From NCBI RefSeq assembly GCF_014192055.1, contig NZ_JACHXM010000019.1:1-64000 (forward strand): a stretch of 64,000 nucleotides of DNA. Direction: 5' to 3'. The notes below the pieces were generated by a model. It saw nothing but the letters and a program-made list of their open reading frames with translations. It was not told the DNA's origin and ran no database searches. A program made the translations under genes and the position numbers. This document shows positions 54,237-64,000 of this stretch, piece after piece (the stretch's first letter is position 1; every line of letters starts with the position of its first letter). This DNA comes from Halomonas organivorans (GTDB lineage Bacteria > Pseudomonadota > Gammaproteobacteria > Pseudomonadales > Halomonadaceae).

Positions 54237-54704
54237 ATGCCGACCTTTCCCGACCGTCCCCGTCTCGCCGTCAAGCTGCTCGACGAGCGGATGCGCGACC
54301 ACCTCCCCCACTACGCCACTCAAGGCTCCGCCGGCATGGACCTGCGTGCCCTGCTCGACGCCCCACTGGTGCTCGAGCCCGGCGACTGCGAGCTGGTTCG
54401 CACCGGGCTGGCCATTCACATCGCCGACCCGAGCCTCGCCGGGATGATCCTGCCCCGCTCGGGCCTGGGCCACAAGCACGGCATCGTGCTCGGCAACCTG
54501 GTGGGCCTGATCGACTCCGACTACCAGGGCGAGCTGATGGTCTCGGTGTGGAACCGCGGCAACACCCCCTTCACCCTGGAACCCTTCGAGCGCCTGGCCC
54601 AGTACGTGCTGGTGCCGGTAGTTCAGGCCGAGCTCGAGGTGGTCGACGACTTCGATGCCAGCGCCCGCGGCGATGGCGGCTTCGGCAGCTCAGGGCGCCA
54701 CTAA
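54237..54704 (+). CDS. dut: dUTP diphosphatase
   Basis: Hydrolyses dUTP to dUMP, preventing uracil incorporation and feeding thymidylate synthesis. The 155-residue trimeric-type protein has the five dUTPase motifs: [45 protein letters not shown] and the C-terminal [10 protein letters not shown]. It follows coaBC by about 40 bases. The neighbouring downstream frame stays open through dut, but that is not a fusion. Confidence 0.98.
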   Translation: MPTFPDRPRLAVKLLDERMRDHLPHYATQGSAGMDLRALLDAPLVLEPGDCELVRTGLAIHIADPSLAGMILPRSGLGHKHGIVLGNLVGLIDSDYQGELMVSVWNRGNTPFTLEPFERLAQYVLVPVVQAELEVVDDFDASARGDGGFGSSGRH

Positions 54705-54754
54705 CGTTTCTGGCCGTCACTGACGCCGACCATCCCATGCACAAGGACGACGAC

Positions 54755-57089
<2,335 letters not shown>

Positions 57090-57144
57090 CGCCAAGGCCG
57101 GCTGAGACCGGCCGATTCTCAAGGACCGACAAGAAAATAACGCT

Positions 57145-57756
57145 ATGACGCAGGCAAACCCCACCCCCAGTCGCCGGGAGCAGATCCTCCAGGGTCTGGC
57201 CCTGATGCTGGAGGAAGACAGCGGCAAGCGCATCACCATCGCCGCCCTGGCTCGCCAGGTCGGCGTCTCCGAGGCCGCGCTCTACCGCCACTTCCCCAGC
57301 AAGGCACGAATGTTCGAAGGGCTCATCGAGTTCATCGAGCAGACGCTGTTCGAACGCATCGCCCGCATCCTCGAGGACGTTCCCGAGGCACTGCCCCGCT
57401 GCGGCCAGATCCTTACCCTGGTGCTGGCCTTCGCCGAGAAGAACCCCGGGCTGTCGCGACTGCTCGGCGGCGACGTACTGACCGGCGAGACGGCCAGGCT
57501 ACGACAGCGCATCCACCAGCTCTTCGAGCGCCTGGAGACCCAGCTAAAGCAGGTGCTGCGCGAGGCCGAGCTTCGCGAGGGGCTACGTCCCACCCTGCCG
57601 ATTCCGGCCGCCGCCAACCTGCTGGTCGCCCAGGCCGAGGGGCGTATCGCCCAGTACGTACGCAGCGACTTCCGCCGACGGCCCACCGAGCACTGGGATG
57701 ACCAGTGGCCGGCGCTGTCGGCGAGGTTGATGCGCGAGGCGGTGCAGACGGCTTAG
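57145..57756 (+). CDS. slmA: nucleoid occlusion factor SlmA
   Basis: TetR-family DNA-binding protein that blocks FtsZ ring assembly over the nucleoid. The 203-residue protein starts with REQILQGLALMLEEDSGKRI and the helix-turn-helix RQVGVSEAALYRHFPSKARMFEGLIEF, as in E. coli SlmA. It ends the coaBC-dut-algC-argB run, as slmA lies beside dut in E. coli. The GAAGCCC heptamer array begins 4 bases after its stop. Confidence 0.95.
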   Translation: MTQANPTPSRREQILQGLALMLEEDSGKRITIAALARQVGVSEAALYRHFPSKARMFEGLIEFIEQTLFERIARILEDVPEALPRCGQILTLVLAFAEKNPGLSRLLGGDVLTGETARLRQRIHQLFERLETQLKQVLREAELREGLRPTLPIPAAANLLVAQAEGRIAQYVRSDFRRRPTEHWDDQWPALSARLMREAVQTA

Positions 57757-57759
57757 ATC

Positions 57760-57843
57760 GAAGCTCGAAGCCCGAAGCCCGAAGCCCGAAGCCCGAAGCC
57801 CGAAGCCCGAAGCCCGAAGCCCGAAGCCCGAAGCCCGAAGCCC
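57760..57843. repeat. heptamer tandem array (GAAGCCC x12)
   Basis: Twelve contiguous 7-base units (84 bases): one GAAGCTC followed by eleven perfect GAAGCCC. The unit is the reverse complement of the one at 43795. It starts 4 bases after the slmA stop and lies before the terminator at 57869. All units except the first are identical, unlike the C/T-mixed array at 43795. Confidence 0.95.
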
Positions 57844-57868
57844 ACAACGCTAAGAGGGTGCCGAGCAA

Positions 57869-57906
57869 AACAAAACCCCGCAGGCCGTAGCCTCCGGGGT
57901 TTTGTT
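57869..57906. terminator. bidirectional terminator between slmA and rpoH
   Basis: An 11-base-pair perfect stem AACAAAACCCC/GGGGTTTTGTT (57869-57879 with 57896-57906) has a 16-base loop. The stem carries an A run at one end and a T run at the other, so it can end both converging transcripts. Confidence 0.8.
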
Positions 57907-57930
57907 CGTGCGGCGCCTGCACCCGCGGCA

Positions 57931-58797
57931 TCAGGCGGCCAGGGTATCGCCGAGCTGCTGCTTGATCTTCTTCATGGCGTTCTTCTCGAGCTGCCGGATA
58001 CGCTCGGCGGACACACCGTAAACGTCGGCCAGCTCGTGAAGGGTCGACTTGTCGTCGCTCAGCCAGCGCTGCTGCAGGATGTCTCGGGAGCGCTCGTCCA
58101 GCCCCTCGAGGGCCACCTGCAGGCGTCGGGTGGCATCGGCCTCCCAGTCGCTGTCCTCGAGCTGGGTGGCGGGGTCCTGGCTGGCGTCGTCCAGATAATG
58201 GACCGGCGCCTGGTAGGCGGTCTCCTCGTCTTCCCCCGGCGCGGCATCGAACCCTGCGTCGTGGGCCGACAGGCGGCCTTCCATCTCGCGCACCACCTCG
58301 GGCTTGACGTCGAGGTCCTTGGCAATCGCCTCGACCTCGTCCGTGTTCAACCAGGCCAGGCGCTTCTTGGCGCTGCGCAGGTTGAAGAACAGCTTACGCT
58401 GCGCCTTGGTGGTGGCGATCTTGACGATCCGCCAGTTACGCAGCACGAATTCGTGAATCTCGGCCTTGATCCAGTGCACGGCGAAGGAGACCAGCCGCAC
58501 GCCCTGATTGGGGTCGAAACGCTTCACGGCCTTCATCAGGCCGACGTTGCCCTCCTGGATCAGGTCGGCCTGGGCCAACCCGTAGCCGGCATAGCTGCGC
58601 GCAATGTGCACCACGAAGCGAAGGTGCGACATTACCAGGCGGCGTGCCGCCTCGAGATCGCCTTCGTCGTGCAGGCGGTAGGCCAGCTCACGTTCTTCAT
58701 CGACGGTCAGCATGGGAATGCCGTTCACCGCCTGGATATAACCGTTGAGGTCGTGGCCCGGGGAAAGGTGGCCCACCGGCAGAAGACTGGTGCTCAT
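57931..58797 (-). CDS. rpoH: RNA polymerase heat-shock sigma factor RpoH (sigma-32)
   Basis: Directs transcription of heat-shock genes. The 288-residue protein has region 2 ([19 protein letters not shown], then [23 protein letters not shown]), the RpoH box QRKLFFNLR that separates it from RpoD and RpoS, and region 4 with the C-terminal helix-turn-helix ([19 protein letters not shown]). It is last in the ftsY-ftsE-ftsX-rpoH run, as in E. coli. A translational RNA thermometer is likely from family knowledge but was not modelled here. Confidence 0.98.
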   Translation of the reverse strand: MSTSLLPVGHLSPGHDLNGYIQAVNGIPMLTVDEERELAYRLHDEGDLEAARRLVMSHLRFVVHIARSYAGYGLAQADLIQEGNVGLMKAVKRFDPNQGVRLVSFAVHWIKAEIHEFVLRNWRIVKIATTKAQRKLFFNLRSAKKRLAWLNTDEVEAIAKDLDVKPEVVREMEGRLSAHDAGFDAAPGEDEETAYQAPVHYLDDASQDPATQLEDSDWEADATRRLQVALEGLDERSRDILQQRWLSDDKSTLHELADVYGVSAERIRQLEKNAMKKIKQQLGDTLAA

Positions 58798-58921
58798 GTG
58801 CAGGGTGTCTCCATCGAAGCCCGTGTGTGGAATCCCGTGACTGGAATCCCTATAGTCGCCGCCTTTGACGGCGAGCTCTCGATTTGGTTCCCGCGATCTT
58901 CGCGTCGAGAGACCGCGTTTT

Positions 58922-59893
58922 CTAACGGGGGCGGATCTGCGCCAGATGGCGGCTTACGGCGATCCACGCCCCCAACCAGCCCAACAGTGTACTACAGCCC
59001 AACAGCATTGCCGACCCTGCAAGACCCAAGCCGGGAAGCGCAAAGCTGGCACCGTAGCTGGCCGCCAGGGCCGCTATCGGCGCAGCCAACCAGTCGCCGC
59101 CGAGCGTCAGCAATCCCCAGGCCAGAAGGCCGCCGCCGAGCCCGTACCAGGCGCCGCTGTAGAGGAACGGGCGGCGCACGAAGGCATGGGTGGCACCGAT
59201 CAGGGTCACCACCTCGATCTCCTGGCGACGATTCTCCACCGCCAGACGAATGGTATTGCCCACCACCAGCAGCACCCCGAGCCCGAACAGGACGGCGAGC
59301 CCCAGACCGACCCGACGCCCCAGCTCGGCCAGGTGGCGCAGCCGCTCCAGCCAGGCCAGGTCCAGGCGAACTTCCTCGACCCCGGCCACCGTTTCGAGGC
59401 CGTCCGCCAGGCCCTGCACCGCCGCCGGGGCAGGATCCTGCGGGTGGATCACCACGCTGGCCGGCAGGGGGTTGCCCGGCAATCGTGCCAGGGCATCCTC
59501 GAGCCCCAACGCCTGCTGGAACTCGGCCATGCCCTCGGCGGCGGTAATCAGCCGCGTGCTCGCCACGCCCTCGCGCGCCGCCAGCGCCTGCTCGATGCGC
59601 CCCGCTTCGTCGGCTCCGACGTCCTTCTCCAGGTAGACGGTGAGCGTCGCACTCTCGTCCAGCTCGGCGTCGAGCAATCGGGCCCCATCCAGAGTCAGCC
59701 ACAGCCCGGCGGGAAGGACCAGGGCGATGGCGATCGCCAGCATGGTCAACAGACTGCCGACAGGATGACGCAGTAGCCGGCTCGCGCTGTCCAGCGACAT
59801 GGCGCGATGGTGGCGCAGCCAGCTGCGCCAACGGCCACCGGCGGTGGCCCGCTGGGCACGGGCCCCACGACGAGATGGCGTCTCTCGGCTCAT
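58922..59893 (-). CDS. ftsX: cell division protein FtsX
   Basis: Membrane partner of FtsE; the complex regulates septal peptidoglycan hydrolases. The 323-residue protein has four predicted membrane spans (one near 45-68, three in the last 150 residues), a large periplasmic loop between spans 1 and 2, and an Arg-rich cytoplasmic N terminus. The segment [29 protein letters not shown] is characteristic. It overlaps the end of ftsE by 4 bases. Confidence 0.95.
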   Translation of the reverse strand: MSRETPSRRGARAQRATAGGRWRSWLRHHRAMSLDSASRLLRHPVGSLLTMLAIAIALVLPAGLWLTLDGARLLDAELDESATLTVYLEKDVGADEAGRIEQALAAREGVASTRLITAAEGMAEFQQALGLEDALARLPGNPLPASVVIHPQDPAPAAVQGLADGLETVAGVEEVRLDLAWLERLRHLAELGRRVGLGLAVLFGLGVLLVVGNTIRLAVENRRQEIEVVTLIGATHAFVRRPFLYSGAWYGLGGGLLAWGLLTLGGDWLAAPIAALAASYGASFALPGLGLAGSAMLLGCSTLLGWLGAWIAVSRHLAQIRPR

Positions 59894-60558
59894 GCGGCCT
59901 CCTCGTCGGCCACCAGGCGCCCCTCCTGGAGGCGCAGGGTACGATGTCGCAGCCGGGCGATCAGCGCCAGGTCGTGGCTGGCCACCATCACCGTGGTGCC
60001 GATGCGATGAAAGTCCTCGAACAGCGCCATGATGTCCGCTGACAGCTGGGGGTCCAGATTGCCGGTGGGCTCGTCGGCAAGCAGCAGGGCCGGCTTGTTG
60101 ACCACCGCCCGGGCGATGCCCACACGCTGCTGCTCGCCGCCGGACAGCTCGATGGGCAAGGCCTTCTCGCGGTGCAGCAAGCCCACCTTGTCCAGCGCCG
60201 CGCGCACCCGACGCGCCGCCTCGCGGGGCTCGGCGCCCTGGATCTCCAGCGGCAGCGCCACGTTGTGGTAGATCGAGCGGTCGAAGAGCAGTTGGTGGTC
60301 CTGGAAGACCACGCCGATCTGGCGCCGGTAGAAAGGCACCTGGCTGGCGTGCAGGCGATCGATGTCGTGGCCGGCGACCAGGATGCGCCCGCGGCTGGGG
60401 CGCTCCAGGCGCATCAGCAGGCGCAGCAGCGAACTCTTGCCGGCACCGGAGTGGCCGGTGAGAAACACCATCTCGCCGCGACGCACGCGGAAGTCGAGAT
60501 TGGCGAGCGCATCAAAGCGCCCGCCGTAACGCTTGCCGACGTGCTCGAAGGCGATCAT
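59890..60558 (-). CDS. ftsE: cell division ATP-binding protein FtsE
   Basis: ABC-type ATPase that works with FtsX at the septum. The 222-residue protein has Walker [10 protein letters not shown], signature [13 protein letters not shown], Walker [13 protein letters not shown] and the switch His in VASHD. Its start overlaps the ftsY stop by 4 bases and its end overlaps ftsX, so the three genes are probably co-translated. Confidence 0.97.
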   Translation of the reverse strand: MIAFEHVGKRYGGRFDALANLDFRVRRGEMVFLTGHSGAGKSSLLRLLMRLERPSRGRILVAGHDIDRLHASQVPFYRRQIGVVFQDHQLLFDRSIYHNVALPLEIQGAEPREAARRVRAALDKVGLLHREKALPIELSGGEQQRVGIARAVVNKPALLLADEPTGNLDPQLSADIMALFEDFHRIGTTVMVASHDLALIARLRHRTLRLQEGRLVADEEAA

Positions 60559-61997
60559 GCCGAGGCGTCGTCGCGGTCGAACAGGGCGTCGACGAATTCC
60601 CGGGCGTCGAAGGGCCGCAGGTCATCCAGGGTCTCGCCGACGCCGATGAAGCGGATCGGCGTGCCCAGTTGCTGGGCCAGGGCGAAGATGACGCCGCCCT
60701 TGGCGGTGCCGTCGAGCTTGGTCAGAGTGATGCCGGAAACCGGCACCGCCTCGTTGAAGGTGGCGGCCTGGGAGAGCGCGTTCTGGCCGGTACCGGCGTC
60801 GAGCACCAGCATCACCTCGTGAGGCGCCTGGGCATCGAGCTTGCCCATCACCCGGCGCACCTTCTTGAGTTCCTCCATCAGGTGCGCCTTGTTGTGCAGC
60901 CGGCCCGCGGTGTCGGCGATCAGCACGTCGACGCCGCGGGCGCGGGCTGCCGCCAGGGCGTCATAGACCACCGAGGCGCTGTCGGCGCCGGTGTGCTGGG
61001 CCACCACCGGCACGTCGTTGCGCTCGCCCCAGACCTTGAGCTGCTCCACGGCGGCGGCGCGGAAGGTATCGCCGGCGGCCAGCATCACGCTGCGCCCCTC
61101 GCGCTGGAAGCGCTGGGTGAGCTTGCCAATGGTGGTGGTCTTGCCGACGCCGTTGACGCCGACCACCAGGATCACGAACGGCCCCTCGCCCTTGGGCGGT
61201 AGTGCCAATGGCGCGGTGACACCCTCGAGCAGGGTCGCGAGCTCGTCCTGCAGCGCCCTGTAGAGCGCTTCGGGATCCTTGAGCTCCTTGCGCGAGACCC
61301 GCTCGGTGAGCCGGTCGATGATCTGGGTGGTGGCCTCGATGCCCACGTCCGCCAGCAGCAGCTGGGTCTCGAGTTCCTCCATCAGGTCGTCGTCGATCTG
61401 CTTGCGCCCGAGGAAGAGGCCGGCGAGCCCCTCGGTCAAGTTGGAGCGGGTCTTGCCCAGCCCTTCGCGCATGCGCGCGAACCAGCCCTTCTTCTCGCTC
61501 TTGGGCTTCTCGCGAAGCTGGGCCTTGGGCTTCTCGCGAGGCTCGGTGCTGGGCGACTCCTCGGGTGCCGAGACGGGCTCGGGCTCGGGTGCGAGCTCGG
61601 CGGCCGCTTCAGGCTGCGCAGCGACGGGCGGCTCGGGTTCAGACTCGGCCGCGGGCGCCGCATCGGTCTCGTCGACAGGCTCGGCGCCTGATTCCGACAC
61701 CTCGGGTTCCGCCCAGGACGCGTCCGATGCCACGGCGGGTTCCGGCTCGGCATCGGCGACGGGCGGCTCGGGCGCGTCAGCGGGCTCGGGCTCCGCGGCC
61801 GCGACGGGCTCAGCATCGCTCTCGGGTACGGCCTGTGACTCGCTCGCCGACGCCGACTCCGGCTCCGGCTCGCGCGGCGACTCGGCCGGCGCGCCGCCAG
61901 ATTCCTCCTGCTCGACCTCGCCGGAAGCATCCGGCGTCGCCTTGGGATCCTGCTGCTGCTCTTCCTGCTTCTTCTTGCGCTTGAGAAAACCGAACAT
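60555..61997 (-). CDS. ftsY: signal recognition particle receptor FtsY
   Basis: SRP receptor GTPase that brings ribosome-nascent chains to the Sec translocon. From ATG 61997 ([14 protein letters not shown], the membrane-binding start found in FtsY) the product is 480 residues. An acidic, Glu/Ala/Pro-rich A domain fills about 15-160. The NG GTPase follows with [19 protein letters not shown] and [11 protein letters not shown] longer start at 62033 is unlikely. It is divergent to rsmD, as in E. coli. Confidence 0.97.
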   Translation of the reverse strand: MFGFLKRKKKQEEQQQDPKATPDASGEVEQEESGGAPAESPREPEPESASASESQAVPESDAEPVAAAEPEPADAPEPPVADAEPEPAVASDASWAEPEVSESGAEPVDETDAAPAAESEPEPPVAAQPEAAAELAPEPEPVSAPEESPSTEPREKPKAQLREKPKSEKKGWFARMREGLGKTRSNLTEGLAGLFLGRKQIDDDLMEELETQLLLADVGIEATTQIIDRLTERVSRKELKDPEALYRALQDELATLLEGVTAPLALPPKGEGPFVILVVGVNGVGKTTTIGKLTQRFQREGRSVMLAAGDTFRAAAVEQLKVWGERNDVPVVAQHTGADSASVVYDALAAARARGVDVLIADTAGRLHNKAHLMEELKKVRRVMGKLDAQAPHEVMLVLDAGTGQNALSQAATFNEAVPVSGITLTKLDGTAKGGVIFALAQQLGTPIRFIGVGETLDDLRPFDAREFVDALFDRDDASA

Positions 61998-62088
61998 GTA
62001 GGGATTCAGCCTCGCGGATGAACGAATCGCCACATCCTACCATCGCGCACCATGACTGTGGACACGACGCCCGCTACAATCGGCGCCC

Positions 62089-62739
62089 ATGAGCCGACGA
62101 CGCCCCTCCCCCCGCCACTCGAAACCTTCCCGCTCCGGCAAGGGCGCAGCCCCGCGACCCGCCGGCCAGCTGCGTATCATCGGCGGCGAACACCGCCGTC
62201 GCCGGCTCCCGGTGCTGGATAGCCCCGGGCTGCGCCCGACGCCGGACCGCGTCCGCGAGACGCTGTTCAACTGGCTGGGCATGGCCACCCCCGGCGCCCG
62301 GGTGCTGGACCTGTTCGCCGGCACCGGCGCCCTGGGGCTCGAGGCGCTGTCTCGCGGTGCCGCGCAGGCGGTGCTGGTGGAGCGCGACCCGCGGGTCGCC
62401 CGGGCGCTGAGCGATAACCTGGCGACCCTGGGCATCGCCCGCGCCGAGGTCGCGATCGCCGATGCCCTGGCGTTTCTCGCCGGCACACCCCGGCCGGTGA
62501 CGCTGGCCTTCATCGACCCCCCCTTTCGTCAGGATCTCGCGGCCCCCTGCTGTGACGCCCTGGAAGACGGCTGGCTGACGACGGATGCCTGGATCTATCT
62601 GGAGACGGAATCGGAGCTCGAGCCCACGGTTCCAGGTACCTGGAAGCTGCACAGGGAGGTTCGCGCCGGAGACAGCACCGGGCGGCTCTATCACCGAACT
62701 GAAGAAACCGAGAAGTCGCACATAGGCGACGCTTGCTGA
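62089..62739 (+). CDS. rsmD: 16S rRNA (guanine-966-N2) methyltransferase RsmD
   Basis: Methylates G966 of 16S rRNA. The 216-residue protein has an Arg-rich N-terminal extension of about 25 residues, then QLRIIGGEHRRRRLPV, RPTPDRVRETLFNWLG, the SAM loop VLDLFAGTGALGLEALSRGA and motif IV DPPF. It is divergent to ftsY, the usual arrangement. A small hairpin (CCCCG-CGCA-CGGGG, near 62742-62755) follows the stop. Confidence 0.95.
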   Translation: MSRRRPSPRHSKPSRSGKGAAPRPAGQLRIIGGEHRRRRLPVLDSPGLRPTPDRVRETLFNWLGMATPGARVLDLFAGTGALGLEALSRGAAQAVLVERDPRVARALSDNLATLGIARAEVAIADALAFLAGTPRPVTLAFIDPPFRQDLAAPCCDALEDGWLTTDAWIYLETESELEPTVPGTWKLHREVRAGDSTGRLYHRTEETEKSHIGDAC

Positions 62740-62968
62740 GCCCCGCGCACGGGGTTACGCTGCCGCTGCAGGACGCCCCTGGCCGCCTGACGGATTTAGC
62801 GATCGTCACGGGAACTCCGGTCTTGGCGTCAAGATCATCGATCGCGGCCGATAGCTCGCCACTGATCGACATGGATCGGACAGCGCTGGCCGAGAGGCCT
62901 GGGTCCACACAAGATACGCATTAAATCCGCCAGGCTGCCTGCCCCACGGACATCGTCAGGAGAAACGG

Positions 62969-63178
62969 ATGAGCATCGAACTCTTCAATCAGCTCGAACA
63001 GAAAGTCGCCAGCGCCGTGGAGGCCCTGGAATTGATGAAGATGGAAGCCGAGGAGCTGCGCGAGGAGAACACGCGCCTCAAGCAAGAGCGCGAAGATTGG
63101 GAGCGCCGCCTGTCCGCGCTGCTGGGCAAGTTCGACGACGTCGAGACCGGCAGCACTGCCGAGCAGCAAGCCGGCTGA
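62969..63178 (+). CDS. zapB: ZapB-like cell division coiled-coil protein
   Basis: A 69-residue protein that is almost entirely one coiled coil. It begins MSIELFNQLEQKVASAVEAL, very close to E. coli ZapB (MSLELFNQLESKVQTAVDTI), and continues WERRLSALLGKFDDVE, like the C-terminal DRLRALLGKMEEV of ZapB. ZapB links ZapA and FtsZ to the chromosome terminus. An AGGAGAAA ribosome site precedes the ATG. The 229 bases between rsmD and this gene show no other gene. Confidence 0.87.
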   Translation: MSIELFNQLEQKVASAVEALELMKMEAEELREENTRLKQEREDWERRLSALLGKFDDVETGSTAEQQAG

Positions 63179-63185
63179 GACACGC

Positions 63186-63650
63186 TCACCCCTCGGTCAG
63201 GGGGCGAGACATCAGCAGTGCGTCCTCCCGGCGGGCGCCGGCCAGCGGCGGATAATAGCCGCGCCGGCGCCCGTCTTCCTCGAGCCCCGCTCGCCGGTAA
63301 AGGGCAATCGCCGGGGCGTTACCCGCCCTGACCTCCAGCAGCAGCCTTTCGGCTCCCCATTCGCAGGCGCGCGAGATCACCGCCGCCAGCAACCGCGAGG
63401 CCAGGCCCTCGCCGCGCCGCGCCGGCGACACCAGGATCGCCTCGAGCTCGGCATCGAAGGGCTGGCGCGCCAGCACCGCATGGCCGATCAATCCCGTCGC
63501 GTCCTCCAACCCCAGTACGGCATGCTGCGCCGAGACCAGCACGGCCTCGAACCGCTCTGCGGGCCAGGGCTGAACCTGCCCGGCTTCCTCCAGGGCCGCC
63601 AGTGCCGCCAGGTCCGCGACCGCAAGCTCGCGCAGTCGCGGCTCAGTCAT
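63186..63650 (-). CDS. rimI: ribosomal protein S18-alanine N-acetyltransferase RimI
   Basis: GNAT-family enzyme that acetylates the N-terminal Ala of ribosomal protein S18. From ATG 63650 the product is 154 residues. The acetyl-CoA loop is in VSPARRGEGLASRLL, and the VRAGNAPAIALYRRAGLEEDGRRRGYY segment is typical of RimI. It overlaps the end of the upstream holD-like gene by 8 bases, matching the holD-rimI pair of E. coli. Confidence 0.93.
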   Translation of the reverse strand: MTEPRLRELAVADLAALAALEEAGQVQPWPAERFEAVLVSAQHAVLGLEDATGLIGHAVLARQPFDAELEAILVSPARRGEGLASRLLAAVISRACEWGAERLLLEVRAGNAPAIALYRRAGLEEDGRRRGYYPPLAGARREDALLMSRPLTEG

Positions 63651-64000
63651 CGTCGGCCTCGCCGCACCAGTCTCGATGCCAACGGGCGAGCCGCGGCCAC
63701 AGTTGACGCTTGAGCTCGGCGCTGCCCGCCATGGCATCCAGTGAGGGGCCCTGCCAGGCCGGCAAGTCCAGCGCCGTCGCGCGCTCGGCCTCGATGGCCA
63801 GCACCGTCCCCAGGACCGCGTCCTCGCCGAACACCAGCAGCCGCTCCGGAGCCCAGCCACGACGCGCCCGACCGGCCAGGAAGGCCGCAAGCCCCTGACG
63901 GGCCTCGTCCAGGGGCGCCTGTACCGGCAGCCCCTCGATCTGGGGCCAGTGGAAGGATTCGAAGGCCGGCGGCTGTTCCGGCGTGACACCGGCGGCACGC
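63643..64000 (-). CDS. HolD-like protein upstream of rimI (partial)
   Basis: The frame runs from the right edge of the window to a stop at 63643. About 118 C-terminal residues are visible. The end, SLDAMAGSAELKRQLWPRLA followed by RWHRDW, resembles the C terminus of the DNA polymerase III psi subunit (ALTDLRANPTARAALWQQI in E. coli HolD). Position directly before rimI also fits holD. The N terminus, including the chi-binding start, lies outside the window, so the assignment is tentative. Confidence 0.6.
   Translation of the reverse strand, partial: RAAGVTPEQPPAFESFHWPQIEGLPVQAPLDEARQGLAAFLAGRARRGWAPERLLVFGEDAVLGTVLAIEAERATALDLPAWQGPSLDAMAGSAELKRQLWPRLARWHRDWCGEADDD

Overview
The window is GC-rich, gene-dense chromosomal DNA from a gammaproteobacterium, most likely Halomonas or a close relative in Halomonadaceae. 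This rests on the gene orders rpsB-tsf-pyrH-frr-uppS-cdsA-dxr-rseP-bamA-lpxD-fabZ-lpxA-lpxB-rnhB-dnaE-accA-tilS, ftsY-ftsE-ftsX-rpoH, dut-algC-argB-slmA and ubiD-fre, on Pseudomonas-like protein lengths, and on GAAGCCC-type heptamer arrays in the gaps. Nearly everything is core metabolism. I see no prophage, insertion sequence, CRISPR array, tRNA or rRNA.

Layout. 1-2 kb: the tail of an unknown gene, then DAHP synthase (aroG-type) on the minus strand behind two short aromatic-rich reading frames and a strong hairpin, which looks like an attenuator. 1.8-6.6 kb (minus): a tiny membrane peptide, folM, fre, ubiD and rho. 7-8.5 kb: ppx (plus), convergent with tilS. 8.5-29.1 kb (minus): the translation, isoprenoid, envelope and lipid A supercluster, with a decayed remnant where skp should lie between bamA and lpxD. 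29.4-32.9 kb (plus): map-glnD. 33.0-37.3 kb (plus): dapC-arsC-like-dapD-dapE-hypothetical, the succinylase branch of lysine and peptidoglycan precursor synthesis, behind a good sigma70 promoter. 37.5-40.8 kb: a membrane-anchored cold-shock-domain protein, slyX, trxB, a 2-Cys peroxiredoxin with an upstream OxyR-type site, and a small cysteine-rich protein. 41-49 kb: acnA, maeA, trpS, ald and a thioesterase. 49-52.9 kb (minus): a DUF2007-type protein, rlmI, mutM, rpmG, rpmB and radC. 53-57.8 kb (plus): coaBC-dut-algC-argB-slmA. 57.9-62 kb (minus): ftsY-ftsE-ftsX-rpoH. 62-64 kb: rsmD, a zapB-like gene, rimI and a partial holD-like gene.

The most interesting material is non-coding or very small: the tandem aromatic leader peptides before aroG; an intergenic repeat present in two good copies whose helices change sequence but keep pairing; three heptanucleotide tandem arrays; the skp remnant; the OxyR-like site; and a membrane/cold-shock fusion protein. 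All calls come from reading the sequence and from family knowledge; no database search was run.
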